A DNA stretch of 64,000 bases, taken from the NCBI GenBank assembly GCA_949295465.1, contig CASFKY010000053.1:1-64000 (forward strand), written 5' to 3'. Below, piece after piece: positions 7,028-16,007 of this stretch. The position numbers and the translations under genes were made by a program. Within the stretch, counting starts at the first letter, position 1. Each line of letters opens with the position of its first letter. Below the pieces are notes generated by a model. The model had not been told where the DNA came from and made no database searches. It saw nothing but the letters and a program-made list of their open reading frames with translations. This DNA is from an uncultured Oscillospiraceae bacterium (GTDB lineage: Bacteria; Bacillota; Clostridia; Oscillospirales; Ruminococcaceae).

Positions 7028-7082
7028 TTGCCCGAAAAGGTACAATCTGATCCAGCATATTGATTGTACCACCTCCGGGCAG
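7028..7082. repeat. Long inverted repeat in front of the recombinase gene
   Basis: GGTACAATC (7039-7047) pairs with GATTGTACC (7062-7070) around a 14-base loop. An outer TGCCCG/CGGGCA pair (7029-7034 and 7076-7081) extends it. No T-run follows, so it is not a standard terminator. It may be a recombinase-control operator or a leader structure. Confidence 0.55.
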
Positions 7083-7113
7083 GCTTTGACAAGCATACCC
7101 TGTTGGTGTTTTT

Positions 7114-8654
7114 ATGTCCATTCTGCGAGCGGCCGGCTATGCCCGGTTCTCCACAGATAAACAATGTTCCATTGATATACAGTTTGCTCAGATCTCTGCC
7201 TACTGCCAGCAGCATCAGCTGGAGCTGTCCCCGGCCCACCTGTACAGTGACGAGGGAAAAAGCGGAATGCTCACCACCCGGGGCGGGTATCAGCAGCTGC
7301 TCACCGACGCCCGGTCCCACGCCTTCGACGCCATCATCCTGTACGATATCACCCGAGGGAACCGGGATATCTCCAACTGGTTTGCCTTCCGCCGGGAGAT
7401 GAAGCGGCTCCACATCCAGGTGATTTCCCTCAACGACCATTTGGGGGATATCGACGACCCCGCCGATTTCCTGCCCGAACTGATTGCCGCCGGCATGGGC
7501 CAGACCCACGTCCTCACCTCCCGCAAAAAGAGCATGGACAAGGTAGACTATCTGGCGGCACAGGGCAAATTTCTGGGGGGCCTGGCTCCTTTCGGCTACC
7601 GCATCGAGGCGGGGAAATATGTGATTGTCCCCGAAGAAGCCGAAATCGTGCGTCTAATCTTCGATAAGTACGCCCACGGGGCCAGCTATGCCCAGATCAT
7701 GGCTGCTCTGCCGCCCGGTCTGACCGGCCGCAGGGGGCGCCCCATGGGAAAAAACAGTCTGATCACCATTCTTCGGAACGAGCGATACGCAGGCACCTAC
7801 AGCTGGTGTACCCGCCAGGTACGCTATTTCACCCGCTGGGCCGGCGGCGGCCCCAGTGATAGGAGCGTCCGCATCGAGGGCGCCATCCCGCCCATTATTG
7901 ACAGAGCCATTTGGCAGAAAGCGAGGTATCGCATGGAAACCAACAAGCCGAATATCCTCAATCACGGCAAGCGGGAATATCTTCTTTCCGGCCTGCTTCA
8001 TTGCGGGGCTTGCGGCGGGGCCTTTGGCGGCGTCACCACCGTCAACAAAAAGGGGTATGAGTACAAATTTTACACCTGTCTTAATAAGCGCCGCACCCGC
8101 CAATGCAAGGCAAAAAATCTGGCGGCAAACGATATTGAGCCACTGATCTTGTCTCTTCTTCGTCGAGCCCTGCAAAACGATGAGGCTATCCAGTATTGTG
8201 CCGACGCCATTCTGGACGCCGGCAAAAGCCGCAGCGCCAAGAACGACCTGGCCGAAAAGCAGCAGCAGCTGGCAGAGGTCGAGCGCAAGATTTCCAACCT
8301 GGTAAAGGTTTTGGCCTCTGGTTTTGACAGCGATCCCGTCCGGGATGAGCTTTCAGCTCTCTCCACACGTAAGATAGCACTCACCCAGCAAATTACCCAA
8401 GCCCAGGCACGATCTACAGCCGATGGCCTTCTCACCCGAGATTTCCTAATGGAACAGCTCCGGGCCGATGCCGCAGCCCTGCTCCACGATTCCACCCAAG
8501 CCAAGCAGCTGATTCAAAAGTACATTGTCCGCATCGACGTATTCGACGATCAGCTTAAAATCGTCAGCGCTCTGGATCTCAGTCGCAACCCCAGCGCCAT
8601 TTCCTTAGAAAAAGGAAAATCCGCCATCTTAACAGATGACGGATTAACCACAAA

Positions 8655-8676
<22 letters not shown>
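7114..8676 (+). CDS. Large serine recombinase (integrase) of the mobile element
   Basis: A 520-residue site-specific recombinase. The N-terminal resolvase domain (1-145) has the nucleophile Ser13 in YARFSTDKQ and the active-site Arg motif in YDITRGNRD. It is followed by the recombinase domain (about 150-270, GKFLGGLAPFGYRI), a zinc ribbon (Cys297, Cys300, Cys322, Cys331) and a coiled coil (about 370-420) that in this family controls the direction of recombination. No clear ribosome site precedes the ATG, so low or controlled expression is possible. The last six residues and the stop codon are read from the antisense of the tRNA-fMet 3' end, which makes that end the likely attachment site. Confidence 0.92.
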
Positions 8677-8731
<55 letters not shown>

Positions 8732-8759
8732 ATATATTCCCTTGTTTGGGTGCTTAAAT

Positions 8760-8788
8760 AATATATCATATATTTCTCTGTATGTCAA
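8760..8788 (-). promoter_or_regulatory. tRNA-fMet promoter
   Basis: Minus strand TTGACA (8783-8788), 17 bases, TATATT (8760-8765), placed 28 bases before the tRNA 5' end. The tRNA promoter is intact, so integration has not separated the tRNA from it. Confidence 0.8.
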
Positions 8789-8906
8789 GCATTTTTTATT
8801 TTCTTTTCCCTCTGCGCCAGTTTTGTTTATCCCCGTTTTGGCTATTTCCATTTTCAGAAGCCGATTTTGCGCTTTTTGTTGCATGCTTTACCGTTTAGCA
8901 GTTTCA

Positions 8907-8935
8907 TTGACATGGTCAATGCTTCATGATATATT
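8907..8935 (+). promoter_or_regulatory. Promoter of the amidohydrolase gene
   Basis: TTGACA (8907-8912), 17 bases, TATATT (8930-8935), followed by a leader of about 100 bases. Confidence 0.75.
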
Positions 8936-8958
8936 GAAAAAATATTGACAGCCATATG

Positions 8959-9022
8959 CCCAAAGCACCGGCACCCGCGGAATCCTGCCTCGAATTGCCG
9001 CTGCGGCCGAACCTGCTTTGGG
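8959..9022 (+). promoter_or_regulatory. Leader stem-loop before the amidohydrolase
   Basis: CCCAAAGCA (8959-8967) pairs with TGCTTTGGG (9014-9022), enclosing a GC-rich 46-base apical region, and is followed by ACTTTTTC and then the ribosome site. It could act as an attenuator or an RNA-stability element. I do not recognise it as a known riboswitch class. Confidence 0.45.
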
Positions 9023-9044
9023 ACTTTTTCGGGAGGCCCTTTTT

Positions 9045-9857
9045 ATGAAAATCATCGATGCCCATCTTCACCTCTTTAACCCGGATTCACGCAGCGAAGC
9101 CATGGCGCGGGAGGTAGGACATGAAAATTCCCTGCCTTATCTGCAAAAGCTGTACCAGAAACAGGGCGTTGTAGCCGGCGTGGTGATGGGCAACCAAAAA
9201 CTGAGCCCCGACGCCTATCAATTTCCCTCCTTTTTCCACTATTGTATTGCGGTGGGCTCCAAATACCAGGGCCCCAAGGAGGAGGCGGAAACCATTGCCC
9301 TGGCAGAGGAACATCTGAAGCGGCCGGCCTGCGTGGGCGTCAAAATTTATGCCGGCTATACCCTGGCCTATGTGAGCGACGCCCGCTTTGTCCCTTACTT
9401 GCAGCTGGCGCAAAAATACGACAAGCCGGTGGCAATCCATACCGGCATGACCGCCGGCGTGCGGGGACAGCTGAAATACAGCCACCCCCTGACGGTAGAC
9501 GAGGTAGCAGGCGCTTATCCCAAGGTGCAGTTTGTGCTCTGCCATTTTGGGAATCCCTTCCTCAGCGAGGCGGCAGCTGTGATGGAAAAGAACCCCAATG
9601 TGGCCGCGGATCTTTCCGGGCTGCTCAGCGGCATCCCGGATCTGGATCGATACTTTCATCACCATGCAGGCTATGTGGAACTGCTGCGCACTTGGCTGCG
9701 CTATCTGGATGATGACAGCCGCTTCATGTTCGGCACCGACTTTCCCGCTGTGAACATCCCCCGCTACATTGAATATATCCGCCGTCTGGTGGACGAGGAA
9801 AGTCTGGAAAAAATCTTTTTTGAAAATGCCAACCGCATTTACGGTTTAGGCCTGTGA
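9045..9857 (+). CDS. Metal-dependent amidohydrolase (amidohydrolase-2 / TatD-like TIM barrel)
   Basis: A 270-residue predicted cytoplasmic hydrolase. The first metal motif His-x-His is in MKIIDAHLHLFNP (H7, H9). A central Lys and His follow (GVKIYAGYT, AIHTGM), then LCHFGNP, and a C-terminal FGTDFP supplies the catalytic Asp. This is the usual amidohydrolase-2 pattern. The start was chosen at the ATG after GGGAGG rather than nine codons upstream. It has its own promoter and leader. The substrate cannot be told from sequence; the family covers decarboxylases, lactonases and deacylases. Confidence 0.8.
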   Translation: MKIIDAHLHLFNPDSRSEAMAREVGHENSLPYLQKLYQKQGVVAGVVMGNQKLSPDAYQFPSFFHYCIAVGSKYQGPKEEAETIALAEEHLKRPACVGVKIYAGYTLAYVSDARFVPYLQLAQKYDKPVAIHTGMTAGVRGQLKYSHPLTVDEVAGAYPKVQFVLCHFGNPFLSEAAAVMEKNPNVAADLSGLLSGIPDLDRYFHHHAGYVELLRTWLRYLDDDSRFMFGTDFPAVNIPRYIEYIRRLVDEESLEKIFFENANRIYGLGL

Positions 9858-9889
9858 CCCTTCGGCTTTTTTCTTTCCACAAGCTATGG

Positions 9890-9895
9890 TATAAT
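9890..9895 (+). promoter_or_regulatory. -10 element upstream of the ComEC-like gene
   Basis: TGGTATAAT shows a TATAAT box with an upstream TG, as in extended -10 promoters. No convincing -35 box is visible. Confidence 0.45.
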
Positions 9896-10007
9896 AAAAA
9901 ATAATCATTCCCCGTCTGAGGCAAACCGGCACTTTTGCGGTTTGCGGCTGCCAGCGGGTATTTTTCACAGTCGCTTTCAGCCCTCTGCTGAAAGACCCGG
10001 AGGCTTT

Positions 10008-10880
10008 ATGAAACAGCTGATCCGTATTGTGGCTCTTGTGCTGTGTGTCTGGGCTTTGCTGGCCGTGATTCTGTGGGGCACACAAGCGCAAAAGGAGGCC
10101 GATGTGGACCGTTATCAGGCAGATCCCCTTGCGCCGCTCACCGTACAGGTGCTGGATGTGGGCAAGGGAGATGCCATTCTGCTTACCTGCCAGGATTCCT
10201 GTATGGTGATCGACACAGGGTACGACGATACCTTTTCCATCTTGCAGCAGGCCCTGGAAGAAGCAGGGGTAGATCAGGTGGATACTTTGATCCTCACCCA
10301 CTTTGACAAAGACCATGTAGGCGGCGCCGACAAGCTGATCGAAAACTGGCCGGTGGACCAGATTTTGATTCCATCCTATTCTTCTGATTCCAAACAATAC
10401 CGGCAATTCGTGGAGGCTGTCGCCAATGCGGGATTGACTGCGCAAAAGATATCTGAGCCGCTGGAACTCACATTTGCCGGGGCTTCGGGGATCCTTTATC
10501 CGCCTCTTTTGGAAGAGTATGAGGACGAAAACAACTATTCTCTGGCCCTGAGCCTGAGTTACGGGGCGGACAGCTTTCTGTTCCCCGGTGATGCAGAAAA
10601 CGACCGATTGCAGGAAATGATGAGTCAAATGCCGCTGGAACATACTTTCCTCAAAGTTCCTCACCACGGCCGGCCGGAAGAAAACACCTCCGCTTTTTTG
10701 CGAGCCGTCAATCCCCAGTATGCGGTAATCACCTGCGAAGAAAAGGACCCGGACCCCGCAGAGGTGGAGCAGACCCTGGATCTGTTGAAGGCTCAGGATG
10801 TGCAAACCTATCTCACCTGGCAGGGCACCGTTACCCTCACGAGCACCGGCACCGGCGAGCTTTCCGTTCAGCAAGGATAA
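10008..10880 (+). CDS. Membrane-anchored or secreted ComEC-like metallo-beta-lactamase-fold hydrolase
   Basis: A 290-residue protein. Residues 5-25 form an uncleaved signal-anchor or signal peptide. The remainder is a ComEC/Rec2-type MBL fold: VQVLDVGKGDAIL, the metal motif THFDKDHVGG (H98, D100, D102, H103), then FPGDAEND and KVPHHGRPE. In competence proteins this domain is fused to a membrane channel; stand-alone extracellular versions occur in many Firmicutes and may be nucleases or phosphodiesterases. Start chosen at the ATG after GGAGG. It ends at a strong terminator. Confidence 0.82.
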   Translation: MKQLIRIVALVLCVWALLAVILWGTQAQKEADVDRYQADPLAPLTVQVLDVGKGDAILLTCQDSCMVIDTGYDDTFSILQQALEEAGVDQVDTLILTHFDKDHVGGADKLIENWPVDQILIPSYSSDSKQYRQFVEAVANAGLTAQKISEPLELTFAGASGILYPPLLEEYEDENNYSLALSLSYGADSFLFPGDAENDRLQEMMSQMPLEHTFLKVPHHGRPEENTSAFLRAVNPQYAVITCEEKDPDPAEVEQTLDLLKAQDVQTYLTWQGTVTLTSTGTGELSVQQG

Positions 10881-10884
10881 ATCA

Positions 10885-10924
10885 AAAAGCACCTGTCCTC
10901 AAACTGGGGCAGGTGCTTTTTTAG
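10885..10924 (+). terminator. Terminator after the ComEC-like gene
   Basis: The stem AAGCACCTG / CAGGTGCTT is followed by TTTTT. The A-run on the other side lets it work in both directions. Confidence 0.85.
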
Positions 10925-10937
10925 TGACATATGAAAA

Positions 10938-10971
10938 GAGAAAAGAGGGCTGCTCAGCGCAGCCCTCTTTT
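10938..10971 (-). terminator. Terminator of the rnf operon
   Basis: A 12-base stem AAAGAGGGCTGC / GCAGCCCTCTTT with a 5-base loop, followed on the minus strand by TTTTCTCTTTTC. Confidence 0.85.
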
Positions 10972-10983
10972 GAAATGGGGTTT

Positions 10984-11781
10984 TTACTGGATGTCCGCGG
11001 GCATCTTGATAACCTTCTTGGGGCATTTCTCGATGCAGGTGCCACAGCCGGTGCACTTGGAGTAATCGATGCGAGCCACATTGTTCACAACCTTGATGGC
11101 CTGCTCAGGGCAGTTCTTCTCGCACAGATGGCAGGCAATGCAGCCAGCGGTGCACTCCTTGATGACCTTGGCGCCCAACTCGTGGTTGGCGCACATGACC
11201 ACCGGCTTTTTGGGCTCGGAGTGCATCCAGATAATCTTCTTGGGGCAGGCGGCCTTGCAGGCGCCGCAGCCCACGCACTTGTCGGCGTTGACCCGGGCCT
11301 TGCCGTTGACCACCTCAATGGCGCCGAACTGGCAGGCCTTGACGCAGTCGCCCAGGCCGATGCATCCGAAGGCGCAGGCGCTGGGGCCGCCGTACAGCTG
11401 GGCAGCAGCCGCACAGCTGCTGATACCCTGATACTCAAACTTGGACTTGCAGACGCCGTCCTCGCCCTGGCAGCCCACAACGGCCCAGGTCTTGACGGAA
11501 GCGCCGGCCTCCACGCCCATCACCTGGGCGATCTGGGCCGCGCAGGCGGCGCCGCCCACAGCGCATTTGTTGACAGGCGCGCCGCTCTCCACAACGGCTT
11601 TGGCGTAGTCGGCACAGCCAGCGTAGCCGCAACCGCCGCAGTTGGCGCCAGGCAGGCAGGCCGTGATCTCACCCACACGGGGATCTTCCTCAACGTGCAT
11701 GTACTTGGCGGCCAGCACCAGAATCACAGCACCGAGGAGACCGACGATGGTAACCAGAATGATTGCAAACGCGATACTCAT
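10984..11781 (-). CDS. rnfB: Rnf complex ferredoxin subunit RnfB
   Basis: A 265-residue iron-sulphur subunit that passes electrons from reduced ferredoxin into the membrane Rnf complex. Residues 1-25 form a membrane anchor. A Cys-rich segment follows (GANCGGCGYAGC with a later Cys), matching the RnfB 4Fe-4S domain, then several ferredoxin-type CxxCxxCxxxCP repeats (GCIGLGDCVKAC, CVGCGACKAACP, CIACHLCEKNCP, CTGCGTCIEKCP). It is the last gene of rnfCDGEAB, 15 bases after rnfA, and is followed by a terminator. Length and motif order are normal. Confidence 0.95.
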   Translation of the reverse strand: MSIAFAIILVTIVGLLGAVILVLAAKYMHVEEDPRVGEITACLPGANCGGCGYAGCADYAKAVVESGAPVNKCAVGGAACAAQIAQVMGVEAGASVKTWAVVGCQGEDGVCKSKFEYQGISSCAAAAQLYGGPSACAFGCIGLGDCVKACQFGAIEVVNGKARVNADKCVGCGACKAACPKKIIWMHSEPKKPVVMCANHELGAKVIKECTAGCIACHLCEKNCPEQAIKVVNNVARIDYSKCTGCGTCIEKCPKKVIKMPADIQ

Positions 11782-11796
11782 TGTCGTTTTTCCTCC

Positions 11797-12396
11797 TTAT
11801 GCCGCGATCCCGAAGATGCTGCTCATGATGCCGCCGAAGCCCATGAAGGACAGGCTGGTGATGGCAGCCGCCACCAGGGTAATGGGCAGGCCCTTGAAGC
11901 ACTCGGGGGGATTGCCCGCATCCACGCGCTTGCGCACGCCGCTGAACAGGACCATGGCCAGCATGAAGCCAGCGCCGGAACCGGCAGCGCAGAACAGGCT
12001 CTCCACATAGTTGTAACCGTTGGTGAAGTTCAGGATGGTCACGCCCAGCACGCAGCAGTTGGTGGTGATCAGGGGCAGGTAAACGCCCAGGCTGTTGTAC
12101 AGGCCCACCATGTACTTGTGGAGCACGATCTCAATGAACTGAACCAGGACAGCGATAACGATAATGAACACGATGGTCTGCAGATAGCCCAGACCGTTGG
12201 GCTCCAGCACCAAGGCGTACAGAGGCCAGGTCACAGCCGTGGCCAGCACCATGACGAAGATAACAGCCAGAGACATGCCGACGGCAGAGTCCAGCTTCTT
12301 GGAAACGCCCAGGAAGGGGCAGATGCCCAGGAATTTGACCAGAACGTAGTTCTGGACCAGGACCATCGTGAAGAAGATATACAGCAGATTGGCCAT
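11797..12396 (-). CDS. rnfA: Rnf complex membrane subunit RnfA
   Basis: A 199-residue, six-helix integral membrane protein with the family's two half-repeats. Conserved features include VKFLGICPFLGVSKK in the N-terminal half and LGVYLPLITTNCCVLG around the Cys that, with RnfE, ligates an intramembrane iron-sulphur centre. It overlaps rnfE by one base, so the pair is translationally coupled. Together with RnfE it forms the core of the Na+ or H+ translocating module. Confidence 0.96.
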   Translation of the reverse strand: MANLLYIFFTMVLVQNYVLVKFLGICPFLGVSKKLDSAVGMSLAVIFVMVLATAVTWPLYALVLEPNGLGYLQTIVFIIVIAVLVQFIEIVLHKYMVGLYNSLGVYLPLITTNCCVLGVTILNFTNGYNYVESLFCAAGSGAGFMLAMVLFSGVRKRVDAGNPPECFKGLPITLVAAAITSLSFMGFGGIMSSIFGIAA

Positions 12397-13046
12397 TATT
12401 CATCCTCTCCTTCCTTGACGGCGCAGCCGATCTTGCGCTCGATCTTGTTGTTGGTCTTGGTCTCGTACAGCACAACCATTGCCATCAGGAAGCCGAAGCA
12501 GAAGAAGCCGCCGGGGGCGCTGGTCATGATGGTGAGGCGATCGACACTCTCGGGGATGATGGTAATGCCCAGCCAGCTGCCGTTGCCGATGATCTCACGC
12601 AGGGTAGCCATGGCAGTCAGAGACAGGGTAAAACCGATGCCCATGCCCAGGCCGTCCAGAGCGGAATCCACCACGGTGTTCTTGCAGGCAAACATCTCGG
12701 CACGGCCCAGGATGATGCAGTTCACCACGATCAGGGGCAGGTACACACCCAGGGCGGAGTTCAGCGCGGGGGCGTAGGCCTGCACGATCATCTGAACCAA
12801 AGTCACGAAACCGGCAATGATGGTAATGTAGCAGGGCAGATGCACCTTATCGGGGATCACCTTGCGCAGGGCGGAAATAACAATGTTGGAACAGATCAAC
12901 ACGAAGGTAGCCGCCGCGCCCATGCCCAGGGCGTTGGAGACGGCAGTGGAAACAGCCAGCGTGGGGCAGGTGCCCAGAACCAGGCGCAGTACCGGGTTCT
13001 CTTTGATGAGGCCGTTGGTAACAATGGAAAGTTTGCTTTTAGCCAT
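12396..13046 (-). CDS. rnfE: Rnf complex membrane subunit RnfE
   Basis: A 216-residue membrane protein paralogous to RnfA. Signature stretches are LRLVLGTCPTLAVSTAV and LGVYLPLIVVNCIILGRAE, each with the Cys used for the RnfA/E iron-sulphur centre. It ends in a charged tail (VKEGEDE). It sits between rnfG and rnfA in the standard clostridial order. The ATG has GGGGGCTGC upstream, a weak ribosome site that suggests coupling to rnfG, which ends 3 bases before. Confidence 0.96.
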   Translation of the reverse strand: MAKSKLSIVTNGLIKENPVLRLVLGTCPTLAVSTAVSNALGMGAAATFVLICSNIVISALRKVIPDKVHLPCYITIIAGFVTLVQMIVQAYAPALNSALGVYLPLIVVNCIILGRAEMFACKNTVVDSALDGLGMGIGFTLSLTAMATLREIIGNGSWLGITIIPESVDRLTIMTSAPGGFFCFGFLMAMVVLYETKTNNKIERKIGCAVKEGEDE

Positions 13047-13049
13047 GAT

Positions 13050-13610
13050 TTACGCAGCCCCCTTTACTTCATTGTAGCAGGCGATGGCGCTGTTGACCGC
13101 CTCCACAAAGGCTTTGGAAGAAACCGTGCTGCCGGAAACCTGCTGCACATCCACATTCAGAGTGAGCTCGGCATCGCTGCCCAGGCCCAGGAACTGATCG
13201 GTGAAGCTGGGATCGTCGCACTTGGAACCCATGCCGGCGGTCTGGGTGGAGGAATCGCTCCAGATGCCGCAGATGTTGCCGTCGGGGTCAAAGCCCAGGA
13301 TGGTGGTGATCAGGCCGCCATCAAAGCCGCTGGCGGTAGACTTTACGGCATACGCGCCGTCGCTGGTCTTCACAGCAGAGACAGGGCCGGTTTTCTCAGT
13401 GTTGTTCACAGTCAGCTCAGTGAGGTCCTCGGCAGTGGTGCCCTCGGGCAGAACCGCCAGGTAAGCTGCCTGGGTGGTCTTGCGGTCATTCTCGGCAATG
13501 ATGGGGGAGGTGATGTTGTTGGTGACAGCCAGCAAACCGCTGACGATCAGACAGATCACGCCCAACACCAGGATAGGCCGGATGATGCTTTCAAAAGTAT
13601 CGTTTTTCAT
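13050..13610 (-). CDS. rnfG: Rnf complex flavoprotein subunit RnfG
   Basis: A 186-residue subunit with one N-terminal transmembrane helix (residues about 12-34) and an extracytoplasmic FMN-binding domain. The covalent FMN site is the Thr of VSGSTVSS near residue 155, equivalent to the SGAT motif of the family. Other family features are GFDGGLITTILGFDPDG and IWSDSSTQTAGMG. The start overlaps rnfD by 4 bases. FMN attachment by an ApbE flavin transferase would be needed; no apbE gene is in this window. Confidence 0.95.
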   Translation of the reverse strand: MKNDTFESIIRPILVLGVICLIVSGLLAVTNNITSPIIAENDRKTTQAAYLAVLPEGTTAEDLTELTVNNTEKTGPVSAVKTSDGAYAVKSTASGFDGGLITTILGFDPDGNICGIWSDSSTQTAGMGSKCDDPSFTDQFLGLGSDAELTLNVDVQQVSGSTVSSKAFVEAVNSAIACYNEVKGAA

Positions 13611-14617
13611 TTCTTCTCAGCCTCCTTCTTCTTGGGCTTCACATACCCCAGAGGCACCTGCTCGGTCAGGTCGTTGATGTAGGGGGTAACCAGGTTGCCC
13701 AGCAGGATCGAGTAGGAAACACCCTCAGCCAGGCTGCCGAAGTAGCGGATGGCAAAGGTGACGATACCCATGAAGATGCCGTACACCAGCTTGCCCTTCA
13801 GGGTGAAGGGGCTGGTGACATAGTCGGTAGCCATAAAGACCGCGCCGAACAGCAGGCCGCCGGAAAGGATCTCCACCAGAGCGAACTGGAAGCCGTTGCC
13901 GGTGAGCAGGAAGCAGACGAACACGGTAGCCACATAAGTAACAGGGATGGCAGGGCTGATGGTGCGGGTGGCCACCAGGAACACCAGGCCGATGAGGATG
14001 GCCAGGGCGCAGGTCTCACCCATCACGCCGCCGTGGACGCCCAGGAACAGGTCCATCAGGGGCAGGCTGCTGATTTTGTCCACAGCCTCGGTGAGGGCCT
14101 CACCGTCCAGGGAGCCCAGAGGGGTGGAACCGGCCACCTGCAGCGGGGTTGCGGTAGAGAGCGCGTCCTGCACACCGCGGGGAGTAACTCCCAGGTAATC
14201 GGTCATACGGGTGGCAAAGCCGCTGAACAGAACAATACGGCCCACCAGAGCGGGGTTGGCGAAGTTGTAGCCCAGGCCGCCGAACAGCTGCTTGACCAGC
14301 ACAATGGCGACGAAGGCGCCCACAATACCCATCCAGACGGGCAGGCTGGCGGGCAGGTTCATGGCCAGGATGATGCCGGTGACCACAGCGGACAAATCGC
14401 CCACGGGGTTTTTCTTTTTGGTAAGAGCGCACCAGATGTACTCAAAGGCCACGCAGGCAGCAGTGGTCACAACGGTGAGCAGCAGAGCCTTCACCCCAAA
14501 GATCAGCGTGCTGGCGATGACGCAGGGGATCAGAGAGATCACCACATTGCCCATCAGCTTACGGGTGCTGACGTTATCGGTAATATGGGGGGAGGCTGTA
14601 ACGATCAGGTTATCCAT
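13607..14617 (-). CDS. rnfD: Rnf complex membrane flavoprotein RnfD
   Basis: A 336-residue integral membrane subunit with about nine helices. The covalent FMN Thr lies in ALSTATPLQVAG, corresponding to the S(T)GAT-type motif of RnfD/NqrB. Other family signatures are SPHITDNVSTRKLMGNV at the start and GGLGYNFANPALVGR. It starts directly after the rnfC stop with no spacer and overlaps rnfG. It is the membrane partner of RnfG in electron transfer to RnfC and NAD+. Confidence 0.96.
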   Translation of the reverse strand: MDNLIVTASPHITDNVSTRKLMGNVVISLIPCVIASTLIFGVKALLLTVVTTAACVAFEYIWCALTKKKNPVGDLSAVVTGIILAMNLPASLPVWMGIVGAFVAIVLVKQLFGGLGYNFANPALVGRIVLFSGFATRMTDYLGVTPRGVQDALSTATPLQVAGSTPLGSLDGEALTEAVDKISSLPLMDLFLGVHGGVMGETCALAILIGLVFLVATRTISPAIPVTYVATVFVCFLLTGNGFQFALVEILSGGLLFGAVFMATDYVTSPFTLKGKLVYGIFMGIVTFAIRYFGSLAEGVSYSILLGNLVTPYINDLTEQVPLGYVKPKKKEAEKK

Positions 14618-15919
14618 TTATTTGTTCCCTCCCATTCTCTGGAATACTTTTGCGATGGCCATGGTCTGGGTCAGGGGACGCTTGGCGGGGCAGACAAAGC
14701 TGCAGGTGCCGCAGGTGACGCACAGCCCCAGATTCAGCCGGTCCAGCTCTTCCAGATTGTGATCGTTGTAGGCCTTGACGATGCTCACAGGGGACAGGCC
14801 CATGGGGCAGCCGTTGATGCAGCGACCGCAGCGGATGCAGTTGGTGGGCTCAGGCAGGGTGGCCTTCTCCTTGCTGAACAGCAGGATGCCGCCGCTGGCC
14901 TTCTTGGTGGGGGCACTCAGGTCAACCTGAGCCAGACCCATCATGGGGCCGCCGGCGATGACCTTGCCCAGTTCCACACCCTCCTTGATGCCGCCTGCGA
15001 AGTCCACAATGGACTGCATGGAAGAGCCGATGGGCGCCTCGATGTTGCCGGGCTTGGCAGCGGCGTCGCCGTCCACGGTAACGCGGCGGCTGACCAGAGG
15101 CATACCGGTCTTGAGGAACTTGCCCAGGGTGGAAATGCTGGTCACGTTCATGACGATGCAGCCGGCGTCGGCGGGCAGGCCGGGCTTGCCGCTGGGGCCG
15201 TACTGGGGCACCTCGCGGCCGGTGCAGGTCTCGATGAGGTTTTTCTCTGCGCCCTGGGGATAGCGACAGGGCAGCGTCTTGACGCTGACGCCGGTCATAT
15301 CCTTGGTGAGAGTGGTCATCAGGTCGATGCAGTCGGGCTTGTTGGCCTCGATGCCGATGATGCAGCTCTTGATGCCCAGGTACTTGAGCACCGCCTCAAT
15401 GCCGGACACGATGGTGTCGCTGCATTCCAGCACCTCGCGGGTGTCGCTGGCCAGGTAAGGCTCGCACTCGGCGCAGTTGATGACCAGATAGTCGATGTTT
15501 TGGGCAGCCAGCTTGACCTGAGCCGGGAAGCCGGCGCCGCCCAGGCCCACCAGGCCGCAGTCGGCCACAGCCTTGAGCAGGCTGTCCCGGTCGGTAACCA
15601 CCGGCGGCTGAATGGACGGGTCGACGGTCTGGTTGCCGTCTGCGGTGACGACCACCGCGTTTGCGTCAGCCGACAGGACAGTGCCGGATACGCTGGAGTA
15701 GACATTGGCGCTTACAAAGCCGCCGGCCTTGCCCACCAGAGTACCCACATACACGGTGTCGCCTTTCTGCACCACCGGCGTTGCAGGAGCGCCAATGTGC
15801 TGAGACATGAGAAGGGTCACCTGGTCGGGCGCGGGCATTTTTACCGTTGCCACCCCGGCTGTTGCCTTCACATGAGGGACGCCGGCGCCTTCAGCCGAGC
15901 GTTTCAGCTTCTTGAACAT
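14618..15919 (-). CDS. rnfC: Rnf complex NADH/iron-sulphur subunit RnfC
   Basis: The peripheral subunit that carries the NADH and FMN sites. The flavin/NADH-binding stretch GLVGLGGAGFPAQVKLAAQN and NCAECEPYLASD match the family. Two 4Fe-4S motifs lie near the C-terminus (CIRCGRCINGCP and CVTCGTCSFVCP). It is the first gene of the operon, about 430 residues, a short form without the Ala-rich C-terminal extension of proteobacterial RnfC. The ATG at 15919 is preferred because GGGGGAT lies upstream; an in-frame ATG at 15943 lacks a ribosome site. Transcription probably starts at the promoter near 16010. Confidence 0.95.
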   Translation of the reverse strand: MFKKLKRSAEGAGVPHVKATAGVATVKMPAPDQVTLLMSQHIGAPATPVVQKGDTVYVGTLVGKAGGFVSANVYSSVSGTVLSADANAVVVTADGNQTVDPSIQPPVVTDRDSLLKAVADCGLVGLGGAGFPAQVKLAAQNIDYLVINCAECEPYLASDTREVLECSDTIVSGIEAVLKYLGIKSCIIGIEANKPDCIDLMTTLTKDMTGVSVKTLPCRYPQGAEKNLIETCTGREVPQYGPSGKPGLPADAGCIVMNVTSISTLGKFLKTGMPLVSRRVTVDGDAAAKPGNIEAPIGSSMQSIVDFAGGIKEGVELGKVIAGGPMMGLAQVDLSAPTKKASGGILLFSKEKATLPEPTNCIRCGRCINGCPMGLSPVSIVKAYNDHNLEELDRLNLGLCVTCGTCSFVCPAKRPLTQTMAIAKVFQRMGGNK

Positions 15920-15960
15920 GGATTGAACGATCCCCCATTTCATAAAATTGTCGCGCGGAC

Positions 15961-15986
15961 GGGGCAGGGTACGCTCCCCCTGCCCC
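15961..15986 (-). promoter_or_regulatory. Leader hairpin of the rnf operon
   Basis: GGGGCAGGG and CCCTGCCCC form a 9-base-pair stem with an 8-base loop in the 5' leader of rnfC, about 20 bases after the predicted transcription start. No T-run follows. It may protect the mRNA 5' end. Confidence 0.5.
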
Positions 15987-16007
15987 GTTGCAAACTTGTA
16001 CTCTTCT

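Noticed and set aside
1-8654. Complete prophage
   Set aside because: No terminase, capsid, tail or lysis genes are visible in the window; only a control and integration region can be claimed.
10798-12777. Rightward 659-codon frame across rnfB-rnfA-rnfE
   Set aside because: Shadow of the rnf genes; low-complexity Ala/His/Gly translation.
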